In this document: piece after piece, positions 45,354 to 53,739 of the stretch
Layout of the letters: each line of letters begins with the position of its first letter
How positions within the stretch are numbered: the stretch's first letter is position 1
Assembly: GCF_051954575.1 (NCBI RefSeq)
Contig: NZ_JBQCHP010000043.1
Location: forward strand, 21,571-85,570
Origin: Dyella_B sp035690825
GTDB lineage: Bacteria > Pseudomonadota > Gammaproteobacteria > Xanthomonadales > Rhodanobacteraceae
DNA length: 64,000 bases
Reading direction: 5' to 3'
Made by a program: the position numbers and the translations under genes
Notes under the pieces: generated by a model
Told to the model about the DNA's origin: nothing
Seen by the model: the letters and a program-made list of their open reading frames with translations, nothing else
Databases searched by the model: none

Positions 45354-45420
45354 GTTGGGGTGCAAACCCCAACACCGTGGGACCACGCAATACGACGTTG
45401 GGGTTTGCACCCCAATCTAC
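45350..45420. repeat. GTAG-headed REP pair, copy 4
   Basis: Two inverted REP units between the convergent LysR and glutaminyl cyclase genes. The left GTAG provides the LysR stop codon; the right GTAG ends one base before the cyclase TGA stop. Confidence 0.92.
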
Positions 45421-45421
45421 G

Positions 45422-46207
45422 TCAATGCTCCGCGGGTGGCGGCGTCAACGTAATCTCATAGACCGACGGCCAGCGCTTGCCCGTGACGAACAGCCGATCG
45501 CGCTTGGCGTCGTAGGCGATACCGTTGAGCACATCATTGCCCGGATCGGTCAAGGTTTTGGGATCGGGCGCGAGGCCGGTGAGATTGATCACGCCGACCA
45601 CCTTGCCGCTGGCCGGATCGATCCGCACGATGTTCTGGGTCAGCCACACATTGGCGTACAAATGCCCCTTCACCCATTCCAGTTCGTTGAGGTTGAGCAG
45701 CGGCCGGCCCATCGCGGTGACCTCGATCTTGTCCACCTGCTTGAGCGTTTCCGGATCGAGCACGCGAATGGTGGCGGTGCCGTCGCTCATGTAGATGCGG
45801 CGGCCGTCGGTAGTGAGCGCCCAGCCTTCGCCCGGATAGCTGAATTGCGACAGCCGCTTGAAGTTCTTGAGGTCGTACACGTAGCCGCGCTGCGATTGCC
45901 AGGTGAGCTGGATCAGGCGGTTCTTCCACGCCACGATGCCTTCGCCGTAATCGGGCGGCGGCAGATCGACTTTCTGCAGCACCTTGCCGGTGGCCAGGTC
46001 CAGCTTGCGGATGGTCGACTCGCCTTCCGTGCCGGTGCTCTCGTACAGGTAGCCGTCCAGGTAGAACAGGCCTTCGGTGTACGCGGCGGTGTCGTGCGGG
46101 TAGGTGTGCACCACCTTGTAGCCATAGATCGGAATGCCCGACTGCGCATGAGCGGCCGATGCCAACAGCAGTGCGAATATGACGAGCAGGGATGTGATCC
46201 GTTTCAT
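45422..46207 (-). CDS. glutaminyl-peptide cyclotransferase, secreted
   Basis: A 261-residue glutamine cyclotransferase of the plant/Xanthomonas five-bladed beta-propeller type, which converts N-terminal Gln of peptides to pyroglutamate. A signal peptide (LLVIFALLLASAAHAQ) targets the periplasm. Characteristic segments are HTYPHDTAAYTEGLFY, YESTGTEGESTIRKL, GEGIVAWKNRLIQLTWQ and NELEWVKGHLYANVW. It has no operon partner here and is convergent with the LysR gene across a REP pair. Confidence 0.93.
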   Translation of the reverse strand: MKRITSLLVIFALLLASAAHAQSGIPIYGYKVVHTYPHDTAAYTEGLFYLDGYLYESTGTEGESTIRKLDLATGKVLQKVDLPPPDYGEGIVAWKNRLIQLTWQSQRGYVYDLKNFKRLSQFSYPGEGWALTTDGRRIYMSDGTATIRVLDPETLKQVDKIEVTAMGRPLLNLNELEWVKGHLYANVWLTQNIVRIDPASGKVVGVINLTGLAPDPKTLTDPGNDVLNGIAYDAKRDRLFVTGKRWPSVYEITLTPPPAEH

Positions 46208-46297
46208 GGGGCCGGATCATCGCATGCCCGAATGTTTACGGCACGCGCCGCCGCCGCGTGAAATAATCGATCGCAGGAATTTGCAGATGGAGCGATC

Positions 46298-48157
46298 GTG
46301 GGTAGTCATCATTTTCTGCAGACGGCGGTGATTTTTCTGCTGGCCACGGTGATCGCGGTGCCGATCACCAAGCGCTTCCGGCTCGGCGCGGTGCTGGGCT
46401 ATCTATTGGCGGGCGTGGTCATCGGCCCGGCCGAACTGCATTTGATCGCCGATCCCAGCGGCGCCAGCGACATCTCCGAGTTCGGCGTGGTGCTGATGCT
46501 CTTCGTGATCGGCCTGGAGCTATCACCGCAGCGCCTGTGGGTGATGCGCCACGCGGTGTTCGGCACCGGCCTGGTGCAGGTGCTGGCTTCCGGCATCGTG
46601 ATCGGCGCCATCGCCCACCTCGGCTTCGGGCTGGCGCCGAGCGCCGCGGCGATCGTCGGCGGCAGCTTGGCCTTGTCCTCCACCGCCTTCGGCCTGCAGA
46701 TCCTGGCCGAGCGCAAGGAGGCCGGATCGGCGTACGGCCGCCAGTCGTTCGCGATTTTGCTGTTCCAGGATCTGGCTGCGATTCCGTTGATCGCCGCCAT
46801 TCCGCTGCTGGCTTCGCAATCGCATCACGGCATCGATCCGATCGCGGCGCTGCGTACGCTTGCGGTGATCGTCGCGGTGGTGATCGGCGGTCGTTATCTG
46901 CTGCGGCCGGTGTTCCGCTTCGTGGCGCGTACCGATTCGGTGGAGGTGTCCACCGCGACGGCCCTGCTGGTGGTGATGGGCACGGCGCTCTTGATGGAAG
47001 AATTCAATGTGTCGGTGACGCTCGGTGCATTCCTCGCCGGCGTGCTGCTGGCCGATTCGGAATACCGGCATGAGCTGGAATCGAATATCGAGCCGTTCAA
47101 GGGTTTATTGCTGGGCCTGTTCTTCATCAGCGTCGGCATGTCGATGCAGGTCGATCTGCTGTTGCAATCGCCACTACTGGTGCTGGGCCTCACCTTGGGC
47201 TTGTTGCTGGCCAAAGGGATCTTGCTGTGGCCGCTGGGCCTTGCCCTGGGCCGCCTGCAGCGCAGTGACGCCTTGCGCCTGGCGGTGCTGCTGGCCAGCG
47301 GCGGCGAATTCGCCTTCGTGGTGCTGCGCCAGGCCAGCGACAAAGGCCTGCTCGATGAAAAGCTGGGTGCCTTGCTAGTGCTGGCGATCACCTTGTCGAT
47401 GGGCCTGACGCCCTTGCTGGTCGCGGCGACCGGCAAGCTGATCGGCGCCAGAAAAAAGGCCGAGCCCAAGCGTCCGTTCGACGCCATCACGGTCGAGCAC
47501 CCGCGCGTGATCATCGCCGGCTACGGCCGCATGGGCCAGATCGTCGCGCGCATCCTGCGCACGCGGAAGATTCCGTTCGTGGCATTGGATCATTCGGTCG
47601 AACAGCTCGACCTGGTGCACCGCTTCAGCAACGACAACGACATTTTCTACGGCGATCCGGCTCGTCCGGAATTGCTGCGTGCCGCCCAGGCCGACAAGGC
47701 CGAGGTGTTCGTGCTGGCCAGCGACGATCCGGAATCGAGCTTGCGCGTGGCGCGCATCGTGCGCCGCCAGTATCCGCACCTGAAGGTCGTCGCCCGCGCC
47801 CGCAATCGCCAGCACGTGTGGCGATTGATGGACATGGGCATCGAGGAGCCGGTGCGCGAGACGCTGTTCTCCAGCCTCAAGATGAGCCGCAAGACGCTCG
47901 AGGCGCTCGGCCTGAGCGCCGAAGAAGCGATGGAAGAAGTGGAACGCTTCCGACGCAAGGACGCCGAGCTGCTCAAGGTGCAATACCTGGTTTACGACGA
48001 CGAAGCCAAGCTGGTGCAGACCACGCGCGAAGCGATCGAGGATCTCAACAAGCTGTTCGAAGCCGATGCCGAAATCGCGCCGCCGCCAGACCGGGGGCCG
48101 GATGCGGACACGCCGCTGGTCGCCGATGGCGGACAGGCGGAATCGGGGAAGGCATGA
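46298..48157 (+). CDS. KefB/KefC-like CPA2 cation:proton antiporter
   Basis: A 619-residue glutathione-regulated-type potassium efflux antiporter. Residues 1-385 carry about twelve membrane spans (LGYLLAGVVIGPAELHL, GVLLADSEYRHELE). Residues 400-525 form an RCK/TrkA-N domain with HPRVIIAGYGRMGQIVARIL. The product starts with GTG after TGGAGCGATC. The remaining tail (EAMEEVERFRRKDAELLK) is helical and charged. These proteins protect against electrophiles by letting K+ out and H+ in; the partner KefG/F is not next to it. Specificity is inferred from family. Confidence 0.92.
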   Translation: MGSHHFLQTAVIFLLATVIAVPITKRFRLGAVLGYLLAGVVIGPAELHLIADPSGASDISEFGVVLMLFVIGLELSPQRLWVMRHAVFGTGLVQVLASGIVIGAIAHLGFGLAPSAAAIVGGSLALSSTAFGLQILAERKEAGSAYGRQSFAILLFQDLAAIPLIAAIPLLASQSHHGIDPIAALRTLAVIVAVVIGGRYLLRPVFRFVARTDSVEVSTATALLVVMGTALLMEEFNVSVTLGAFLAGVLLADSEYRHELESNIEPFKGLLLGLFFISVGMSMQVDLLLQSPLLVLGLTLGLLLAKGILLWPLGLALGRLQRSDALRLAVLLASGGEFAFVVLRQASDKGLLDEKLGALLVLAITLSMGLTPLLVAATGKLIGARKKAEPKRPFDAITVEHPRVIIAGYGRMGQIVARILRTRKIPFVALDHSVEQLDLVHRFSNDNDIFYGDPARPELLRAAQADKAEVFVLASDDPESSLRVARIVRRQYPHLKVVARARNRQHVWRLMDMGIEEPVRETLFSSLKMSRKTLEALGLSAEEAMEEVERFRRKDAELLKVQYLVYDDEAKLVQTTREAIEDLNKLFEADAEIAPPPDRGPDADTPLVADGGQAESGKA

Positions 48158-48226
48158 ATTCTTTCGCGCTTCGCCACGCGGTTCTTATGCGTGCGGTAAA
48201 AGTGCAAGACATTTCCCGATCAGTTT

Positions 48227-48345
48227 CCTCCCCTGCGAAGTAGGGGAGGGTCGGGGCGGGGTGAGGCAATCTCGCGGCGAGTTCGCACTCTGCGGCAAGC
48301 TCGTGCAACCCCAGCCCTGCCCTCCCCTGCACGCAGGGGAGGGGG
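48227..48345 (+). repeat. hairpin/G-run repeat element, copy 3
   Basis: Third copy of the element, in the same orientation as the one at 24376. It is slightly shorter and has a less perfect left hairpin, but keeps the core GAGGCAATCTCGCG and the G runs. It lies between the Kef-like antiporter and the GT9 glycosyltransferase genes. Confidence 0.8.
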
Positions 48346-48438
48346 AAATCGCGGCAAGAACATACGGTAAGTTTCCCGAAAGCGGTCGGCACGCATGCTT
48401 GCCGGCTGTGAACCCCTGACGAGCGCATACCGCCTCCC

Positions 48439-49524
48439 ATGCCGACCTCTTTTCGCCCGCTCGTCATCCGCTACGGCCGTCTCGGCGACACGCTGCTGCT
48501 GCAGCCGCTGCTGCGCCGCCTGCATGCGCGCTACGGTGAGCCGTGCACGCTGCTGGCAGCTGGCAGCTACGCGATCGATCTCTATCACGATCAGCCCGAT
48601 GTCGCGCAGGTGTTGGCCTTGCAGGCACGCCATCGGCCGTTTCTGCTGAGCCCGGAGCAATGGCGCGTACTGCCCGCGCTGCGGCGTATGCGACACGTGC
48701 CGGTGTATGTCTGCGAGCCGCAGCCGCGGTCGCTGGAGCACATCCAGCTGCTGCTGAAGCTGGCGGGCATTCCCAACGATCACCGCGTGTTTCTCAACGA
48801 TATTCCGCTCGTGCCCGGCAGCCATTGGATCGAACACCTGCTGCAACTGGCCGACAGCACGCCGGTCGCCTTTCGCGAGCGCTTTGGAGGCATCACCTGC
48901 GCGACGCCCGCCGTCCCTGTGTTTCAGGTGAGTGTGCAAGATCGCGCCGAGTGCGAGCAATGGTTGGTGCATCGCGGATTAGCGGGCCATCCGCTGGTGC
49001 TGTTGCAGCCGGCCAACAAACGCACGATGCGCTGGAGCGGCGTGCGCAAGGCCAGCGACGACGACAAATCCTGGCCGATCGAGCATTGGGTGCGCATCGG
49101 CTCGGCCTTGCATGCGCACCTGCCGCAGGCGCGCATCCTGTTGTGCGGATCGCCGGCAGAGAACGCCTATCTGCAAAGCATCCGCTCGGCGATGGCGCAG
49201 CCCGGCGTGGAAGTCGTCGCCAAGGAGCTGCCGTTGCCGCGCCTGAAAGCGCTATTGACGATGGCGCACAGCATGATTTCCGTCGACACCGGACCGGCGC
49301 ATTTGGCCGCCGCCATGGGGTGCCCATTGGTGGTGATGTTCGGCGGCGGATCGGTCAGCCATTGGCGTCCGCGCAGCAGTACGCCCGAAGCGGTGCACGT
49401 GCTCGGCGGCCCCCCGGTCAGCACGCGCGTCGATGCCATTGCGCCGGAACAGGTGATCGAAGCGTGGCGCTCCTTGCCCCTGCGCAAAAGTATCGCTGCG
49501 CCAGAGGCGTCACGACTCTCGTAG
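48439..49524 (+). CDS. glycosyltransferase family 9 (heptosyltransferase-like)
   Basis: A 361-residue GT9 protein, a class that adds heptose or a related sugar to lipopolysaccharide core. The N-terminal segment VIRYGRLGDTLLLQPLLRRL and the C-terminal nucleotide-sugar segment SVDTGPAHLAAAMGCPLVVMFG match family 9. The cytoplasmic enzyme would act at the inner membrane face. Its TAG stop comes from a REP. No other LPS gene is near, so acceptor and sugar are unknown. Confidence 0.9.
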   Translation: MPTSFRPLVIRYGRLGDTLLLQPLLRRLHARYGEPCTLLAAGSYAIDLYHDQPDVAQVLALQARHRPFLLSPEQWRVLPALRRMRHVPVYVCEPQPRSLEHIQLLLKLAGIPNDHRVFLNDIPLVPGSHWIEHLLQLADSTPVAFRERFGGITCATPAVPVFQVSVQDRAECEQWLVHRGLAGHPLVLLQPANKRTMRWSGVRKASDDDKSWPIEHWVRIGSALHAHLPQARILLCGSPAENAYLQSIRSAMAQPGVEVVAKELPLPRLKALLTMAHSMISVDTGPAHLAAAMGCPLVVMFGGGSVSHWRPRSSTPEAVHVLGGPPVSTRVDAIAPEQVIEAWRSLPLRKSIAAPEASRLS

Positions 49525-49594
49525 GTTGGGGTGTAAACCCCAACATCGTTATCTCAATCCGCATCGCGACGTTGGGGTTTGCACCCCAACCTAC
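49521..49594. repeat. GTAG-headed REP pair, copy 5
   Basis: Two inverted REP units between the convergent GT9 and ankyrin genes. The left GTAG contains the GT9 stop codon; the right GTAG ends two bases before the ankyrin TGA stop. Confidence 0.92.
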
Positions 49595-49596
49595 GA

Positions 49597-52500
49597 TCAA
49601 TCCGGCTGCGCCGGTTGCCGCAAGGTCTGCCGCACACTGGGAATCACGCTATGGCGCACCGCCAGTTCGTGCGCAATATCGATCAGGCCAAGATGCCGCG
49701 CGACATCCGCCGCCGTGCGTCCGAAAGCATCCGCCGCATTGCGATCTGCGCCGCGCGCCAGCAGCACACGGGCCGGCGGCAGCAGTGCGTGCATGGCACA
49801 GGCATGCAGCGCGGTGACGCCGCGCTGGTCGGCGTGTTCGATCTGCGCGCCGGCGTCGAGCAGCACGGGCAGCAGCGCGCCGATATGCGTGGCGTCGCAC
49901 GCGCTGCCCGGGCGCAGGTGCGCGCCGAGCAACAACAGCAGCGCGGTCTTGCCTTCGCCATCGGCGAGATTGGGATCGGCCTGGCGTTTCAGCAGTACGT
50001 CGAACAGGCGGCGTGCGCGCAGGCTGTCGTTCTGTTCGAAGCCGAATTGCGAGGCCGCGTGCAGCGCGCTGTGTCCGTGTGCATCGACAGCGTTCGCATT
50101 GGCGCCGGCATCGAGCAGCAGTTCGGCGATCTCCGGATAACCCTGCACGGCAGCGATCATCAGCGCCGTGGCATCGTTCGGCAGGCGTTGATCCACCACT
50201 GCGCCATGGTCGAGCAACAGCGCGACCAACGTGTCGCGGCGCGCGGCGACCGCGGCGGCGAGCGGCGTCATGCCGTTGTGGGCGCTGGCGCCGATATCCG
50301 CGCCTGCATCGATCAAGGTCACGGCCACCTCGCGATGGCCGGCGCCACAGGCATGCAGCAAGGCGGTGGCGCCTTGCGCATCGCGCGTATCCACCGCAAA
50401 GCCCAACTCCAGCAGGCGGCGCACTGCCGTATCCGCACCTTGCGTGGCGGCGTGGATAAGATCGTCCGCGCGCAACGGCCGGCGTGGACGTTGCCAGCCA
50501 TTCCAATCCAGCCAGCGTTCCAGTTCGGGATGTTCCAGCGCCAGGCCGAGTGGCGTTTCGCCGTTCGCGTCCATCGCTTCGGCGTCGGCGCCGTGCGCGA
50601 CCAGTGCACGCACCAGCGGCAGCGCGTGCGCGCCATGTTCGAGCGCGGCGAACAGCGGTGTGCGTCCACTACTGTCGCGCGTGTTCGGATCGCAGCCGCG
50701 CGCGAGCAACGCCTGCAGCACGGCAAGCTGGCCGTGAGTGGCGGCCAACTGCAGCGGTGTGCGCTCGCGCTCGTCCACGCCGAACGGATCGGCGCCGCGT
50801 TCGAGCAGCGCCAGTGGCAGCGAGGAAGCGTGCGGCAGCCGGCCCAGCGCCTGCGCCAGCAAACCCGCGCCGGCCGGACTGGCGCCGGCATCGAGCAGGT
50901 CTTCGATGGCTGCGCTGCTTTCCGGCAACAGCGGAAGCAGGGCGTCGAACAGGCGGCGGCCCAGCGGCGGCAAGGTGGGTTGCTCGCTTTCCAGCTCGTC
51001 GACCAGTTGCGGCTGCAAGCGCGCTTCGGCCTGCAAGCCATGATCGAGCAGCCAGCGGCGCGCGGCGCGCAGGCCGGGCTCGGTCAGCTCCAGATACAGC
51101 TGCGCGAGCTGCGCCTGCGACCAGTCGCGCACGCGCAGGCTGAAGCTGGAGACGATCGCCCAGTGGCTGAAACGCAGCGCGTCCAGCAGATGCGCGGGTG
51201 TGTCGGCGCCTTCGGAAATCGCTTCGATATCCAGGCTGGCTGGTAGCGGGGTGTCCGGATCGAGCAGGGCGACCAAGTCCCAGCGCCCGCTGGCGGCGGC
51301 GTGATCGAGCGCGCTGCGGCCGTCGCTGCCCGGCGTTTTCGGCTCCGCGCCGAGTGCGAGCAGGGCGCGCACGGTTTCGACCTGCGCGTGCGGCGATTGG
51401 CAGGCCAGCGTCAGCGCATCGCGGCCGTGTTGATCGCGTGCGCGCGCGTCGGCCTGCGCATCGGCCAGCAGGGTGACGACGCCGACAGCGCCGGCGCGCG
51501 CGGCTTCCATCAAGGCGGTACTGCCATGCTGATCGGCCAGGTTCACGTCGGCACCGGCGGCGCACAGCGTGCGCGCGATCTGTTCGTGCCCTTCGGCGGC
51601 GGCGGTCATCAGCGCGCTGCGCTGGCGCGCGTCGACGGCATTGACGGCCGCGCGGTGCTTGAGCAGCAGCTTTACGCCGGCCGCATCGTCGTCGGCAATA
51701 CCGGCGGCAGCGACCAGCGCCGGCTCGCCATGGAGGAGCGTGCTTTTGGCGCCGCGTTCGAGCAGGAATTTCGCCAGCGGCCAGTTGGCGGCGCGGCAGG
51801 CGATCGACAGCGGGCTGGCGCCGGACTTGTTCAACGCGTCGATCGCCGCGCCGGCATCCAGCAGCATGGCGGCCACCGTCGGTTCGCCGCTGAGCACCGC
51901 GCCATGCAGCGGCGTGTTGCCGTCGGCATCGGTGGCGAGCGGATTGGCGCCGTTGGTGAGCAGGGTCATCACGGCATCGGCGCGGCCATGCCAGCTGTCG
52001 CGCGTGGCGGCCAGGAGCGGAGTAAGGCCGCCGCTGGCACGGTTCACGTCCGCACCCTTGGAGATCAAGGCGCGCAGCAGGCGCGTGTCCGGCAGCAGGG
52101 CGGCGAGCATCAGCACCGGGCGTTGATCGCGATCGGTCGACGCAGGCACGGTATTGGGGTCGGCGCCGGCTTCCACCAGCGCCAGCGCGCGGGCGGCATC
52201 GCCGCTGCGTGCTGCAGCCAGCAATGCTTGCGCCTGCTCGGGTGTGCCGGCGGTGCGTTCCTGTTCGCTCAGTGGCGGCGGCGCGGCGACAACGGGTTCG
52301 GCTTTTTCTTCTTGCCGGCGCGGGCGGCGGCTTTCGCACAACATCACGCGCAGTGTGCGGTTGGCGACGATCAGGCAGCCCAGCGGCATCAGCAGCACGG
52401 CGTAAAGCACCAGCGCTGCGGTGCGCATTTCCGAAGGCAGCACGCCGTACAGGCCGCTCAGCGCGATCGCCGAGAACGATAGCGCCAGCAGCGCCAGCGC

Positions 52501-53025
52501 GCTGGGCAGGAAATGGCTGAAAAAATGCTCTTCGCGCGACAGGTGGCGACCAAAGGCGACACTGCGCGCGGTGGCGGTGAACAGCCAGGAGCCTTCGCCC
52601 TGGCCGTGTGCGGGATAGGCGTCATCCCATACGTAGACCAGCGCAAACGCCGGCCACAGTCGCCACAGCACCATCAGCGCCACCACCAGCGCCGCGGCGA
52701 GCAGGAGACTGGCGCCCAGCGTGGGATGCTGGCTGAGCCGCAACATCGGCCAGGCGATCAGCAGGAACACCAGTGCGACATAGCAGGTGAACATCGCCAG
52801 ATGCGCGGCACCCCGGCGCATCACCGTGCGGAAAAAATCCGGCTCGGGATCGAAACCGATCGCGTGGCAAACCGCGGCCATGGTCAAGGTGTTGGCCAGC
52901 AGCAGCGGAATCAGCGCGAGCGGATGCGCGTCGAAGGCGGCGACGCCGGCCATCACCAGTCCGGGAAGAAACCAGACGAGCGAGATGAGCGCGGAGGAAG
53001 GGTGACGCGATTTGATGGGTGGCAT
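49597..53025 (-). CDS. large membrane-anchored ankyrin-repeat protein
   Basis: A 1142-residue protein. Residues 1-235 contain about six hydrophobic spans (ALISLVWFLPGLVMAGVAAF, HLAMFTCYVALVFLLIAW and others), then a charged linker. From about residue 265 to the C-terminus there are some twenty ankyrin repeats of the form G-TPL--A---G---V--LL--GA. Two segments near residues 590-690 break the repeat spacing and look like an inserted helical domain. The ankyrin arm is expected in the cytoplasm, given the charge distribution around the spans, but this is inference. No enzymatic domain is recognised. It would bind proteins; partner unknown. GC and codon use look like the neighbours. Confidence 0.88.
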   Translation of the reverse strand: MPPIKSRHPSSALISLVWFLPGLVMAGVAAFDAHPLALIPLLLANTLTMAAVCHAIGFDPEPDFFRTVMRRGAAHLAMFTCYVALVFLLIAWPMLRLSQHPTLGASLLLAAALVVALMVLWRLWPAFALVYVWDDAYPAHGQGEGSWLFTATARSVAFGRHLSREEHFFSHFLPSALALLALSFSAIALSGLYGVLPSEMRTAALVLYAVLLMPLGCLIVANRTLRVMLCESRRPRRQEEKAEPVVAAPPPLSEQERTAGTPEQAQALLAAARSGDAARALALVEAGADPNTVPASTDRDQRPVLMLAALLPDTRLLRALISKGADVNRASGGLTPLLAATRDSWHGRADAVMTLLTNGANPLATDADGNTPLHGAVLSGEPTVAAMLLDAGAAIDALNKSGASPLSIACRAANWPLAKFLLERGAKSTLLHGEPALVAAAGIADDDAAGVKLLLKHRAAVNAVDARQRSALMTAAAEGHEQIARTLCAAGADVNLADQHGSTALMEAARAGAVGVVTLLADAQADARARDQHGRDALTLACQSPHAQVETVRALLALGAEPKTPGSDGRSALDHAAASGRWDLVALLDPDTPLPASLDIEAISEGADTPAHLLDALRFSHWAIVSSFSLRVRDWSQAQLAQLYLELTEPGLRAARRWLLDHGLQAEARLQPQLVDELESEQPTLPPLGRRLFDALLPLLPESSAAIEDLLDAGASPAGAGLLAQALGRLPHASSLPLALLERGADPFGVDERERTPLQLAATHGQLAVLQALLARGCDPNTRDSSGRTPLFAALEHGAHALPLVRALVAHGADAEAMDANGETPLGLALEHPELERWLDWNGWQRPRRPLRADDLIHAATQGADTAVRRLLELGFAVDTRDAQGATALLHACGAGHREVAVTLIDAGADIGASAHNGMTPLAAAVAARRDTLVALLLDHGAVVDQRLPNDATALMIAAVQGYPEIAELLLDAGANANAVDAHGHSALHAASQFGFEQNDSLRARRLFDVLLKRQADPNLADGEGKTALLLLLGAHLRPGSACDATHIGALLPVLLDAGAQIEHADQRGVTALHACAMHALLPPARVLLARGADRNAADAFGRTAADVARHLGLIDIAHELAVRHSVIPSVRQTLRQPAQPD

Positions 53026-53093
53026 GCGGGGGAGTATAGAAACGAGTGGCGCCTCAGACGGTAATCGCTTGTTAACAAGCGTCGCGGTGAGGC

Positions 53094-53387
53094 TTACTCG
53101 TCCTGGTCCTTGGGCGTGGGCGGCAGATCGTGCACAGGTGTGGGAACGGCGAGCGTCTCCTGCGGCGGCAATTGCAGATGCCAGCCTCGTGCGCGCAGAT
53201 GCTCCAGCACCACTTTGACATCCTCATGCGGCAGGCGGCGATCCGCATGCAGCTCCACCTCGAGCACGAAGCGCAGATCGCCCAGCAGCAGCGCCAGCGA
53301 CGCCGGCAGTGCATCGAAGTTGTCTTTGCGATCCAGCCATAGATAGGTGTCGGCCTTGCGCTGGCTGGCGTAGACGAAGCAGTGCAT
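53094..53387 (-). CDS. YcgL domain protein
   Basis: A 97-residue small protein of the YcgL family: MHCFVYASQRKADTYLWL, then a conserved core ending RGWHLQLPP, as in E. coli YcgL. The biochemical role is unknown. The start is fixed by the conserved N-terminus; the frame continues far upstream through non-coding DNA and was cut here. It lies between the ankyrin gene and the FadL gene and is not in an obvious operon. Confidence 0.9.
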   Translation of the reverse strand: MHCFVYASQRKADTYLWLDRKDNFDALPASLALLLGDLRFVLEVELHADRRLPHEDVKVVLEHLRARGWHLQLPPQETLAVPTPVHDLPPTPKDQDE

Positions 53388-53436
53388 GGCTTTTGCCCGC
53401 GGAAATCGTGAGGGAGGGGAATCGTAAAGGGTGGGA

Positions 53437-53540
53437 TGTGAATCGGAAATCGGGAATCGGGGAATCAGGAAGAGCCGTCGCGCGCAGGGAGCGCCCCTCG
53501 CTCCTACGATTTTCGATTCGCCGTTCTCGATTCCCAATCC
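53437..53540. repeat. repeat element with GAATCG units around a GTAGGAGCG-type REP
   Basis: The 350-bp gap between YcgL and the FadL gene contains tandem AATCGG/GGGAATCG heptamer-like units on the left (about 53437-53466) and their complements (CGATTC) on the right (about 53508-53535). In the middle, at 53477-53507, the minus strand reads GTAGGAGCG, AGGGG, CGCTCCC and then GCGCGCGAC. This is a REP-like hairpin of the GTAGGAGCG family common in xanthomonads, different from the GTTGGGGT family. The rest of the gap shows nothing else. Confidence 0.7.
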
Positions 53541-53739
53541 TTCATGCGCATGCTGCATCCGCACTTGCACAGCCCGCCCCGAGTCGGCACAGTGCCGGCC
53601 TGGGGTATCAAACGCGCGTATGAAATTCTGTTCGTTTTCGGCCCCCGCTACGACCCGAGCCGAGAGGGGTGCAGCCTCGCGGCAAGAACCCGGCCTTCCA
53701 GGGCCGGACTCGTGACCAAAAGAAAAGCAGGAGCATGCG

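Noticed and set aside
49649..50506. Additional minus-strand protein within the ankyrin gene
   Set aside because: It is an alternative frame of the ankyrin repeats; the encoded Arg-rich sequence is typical of frame shadow.
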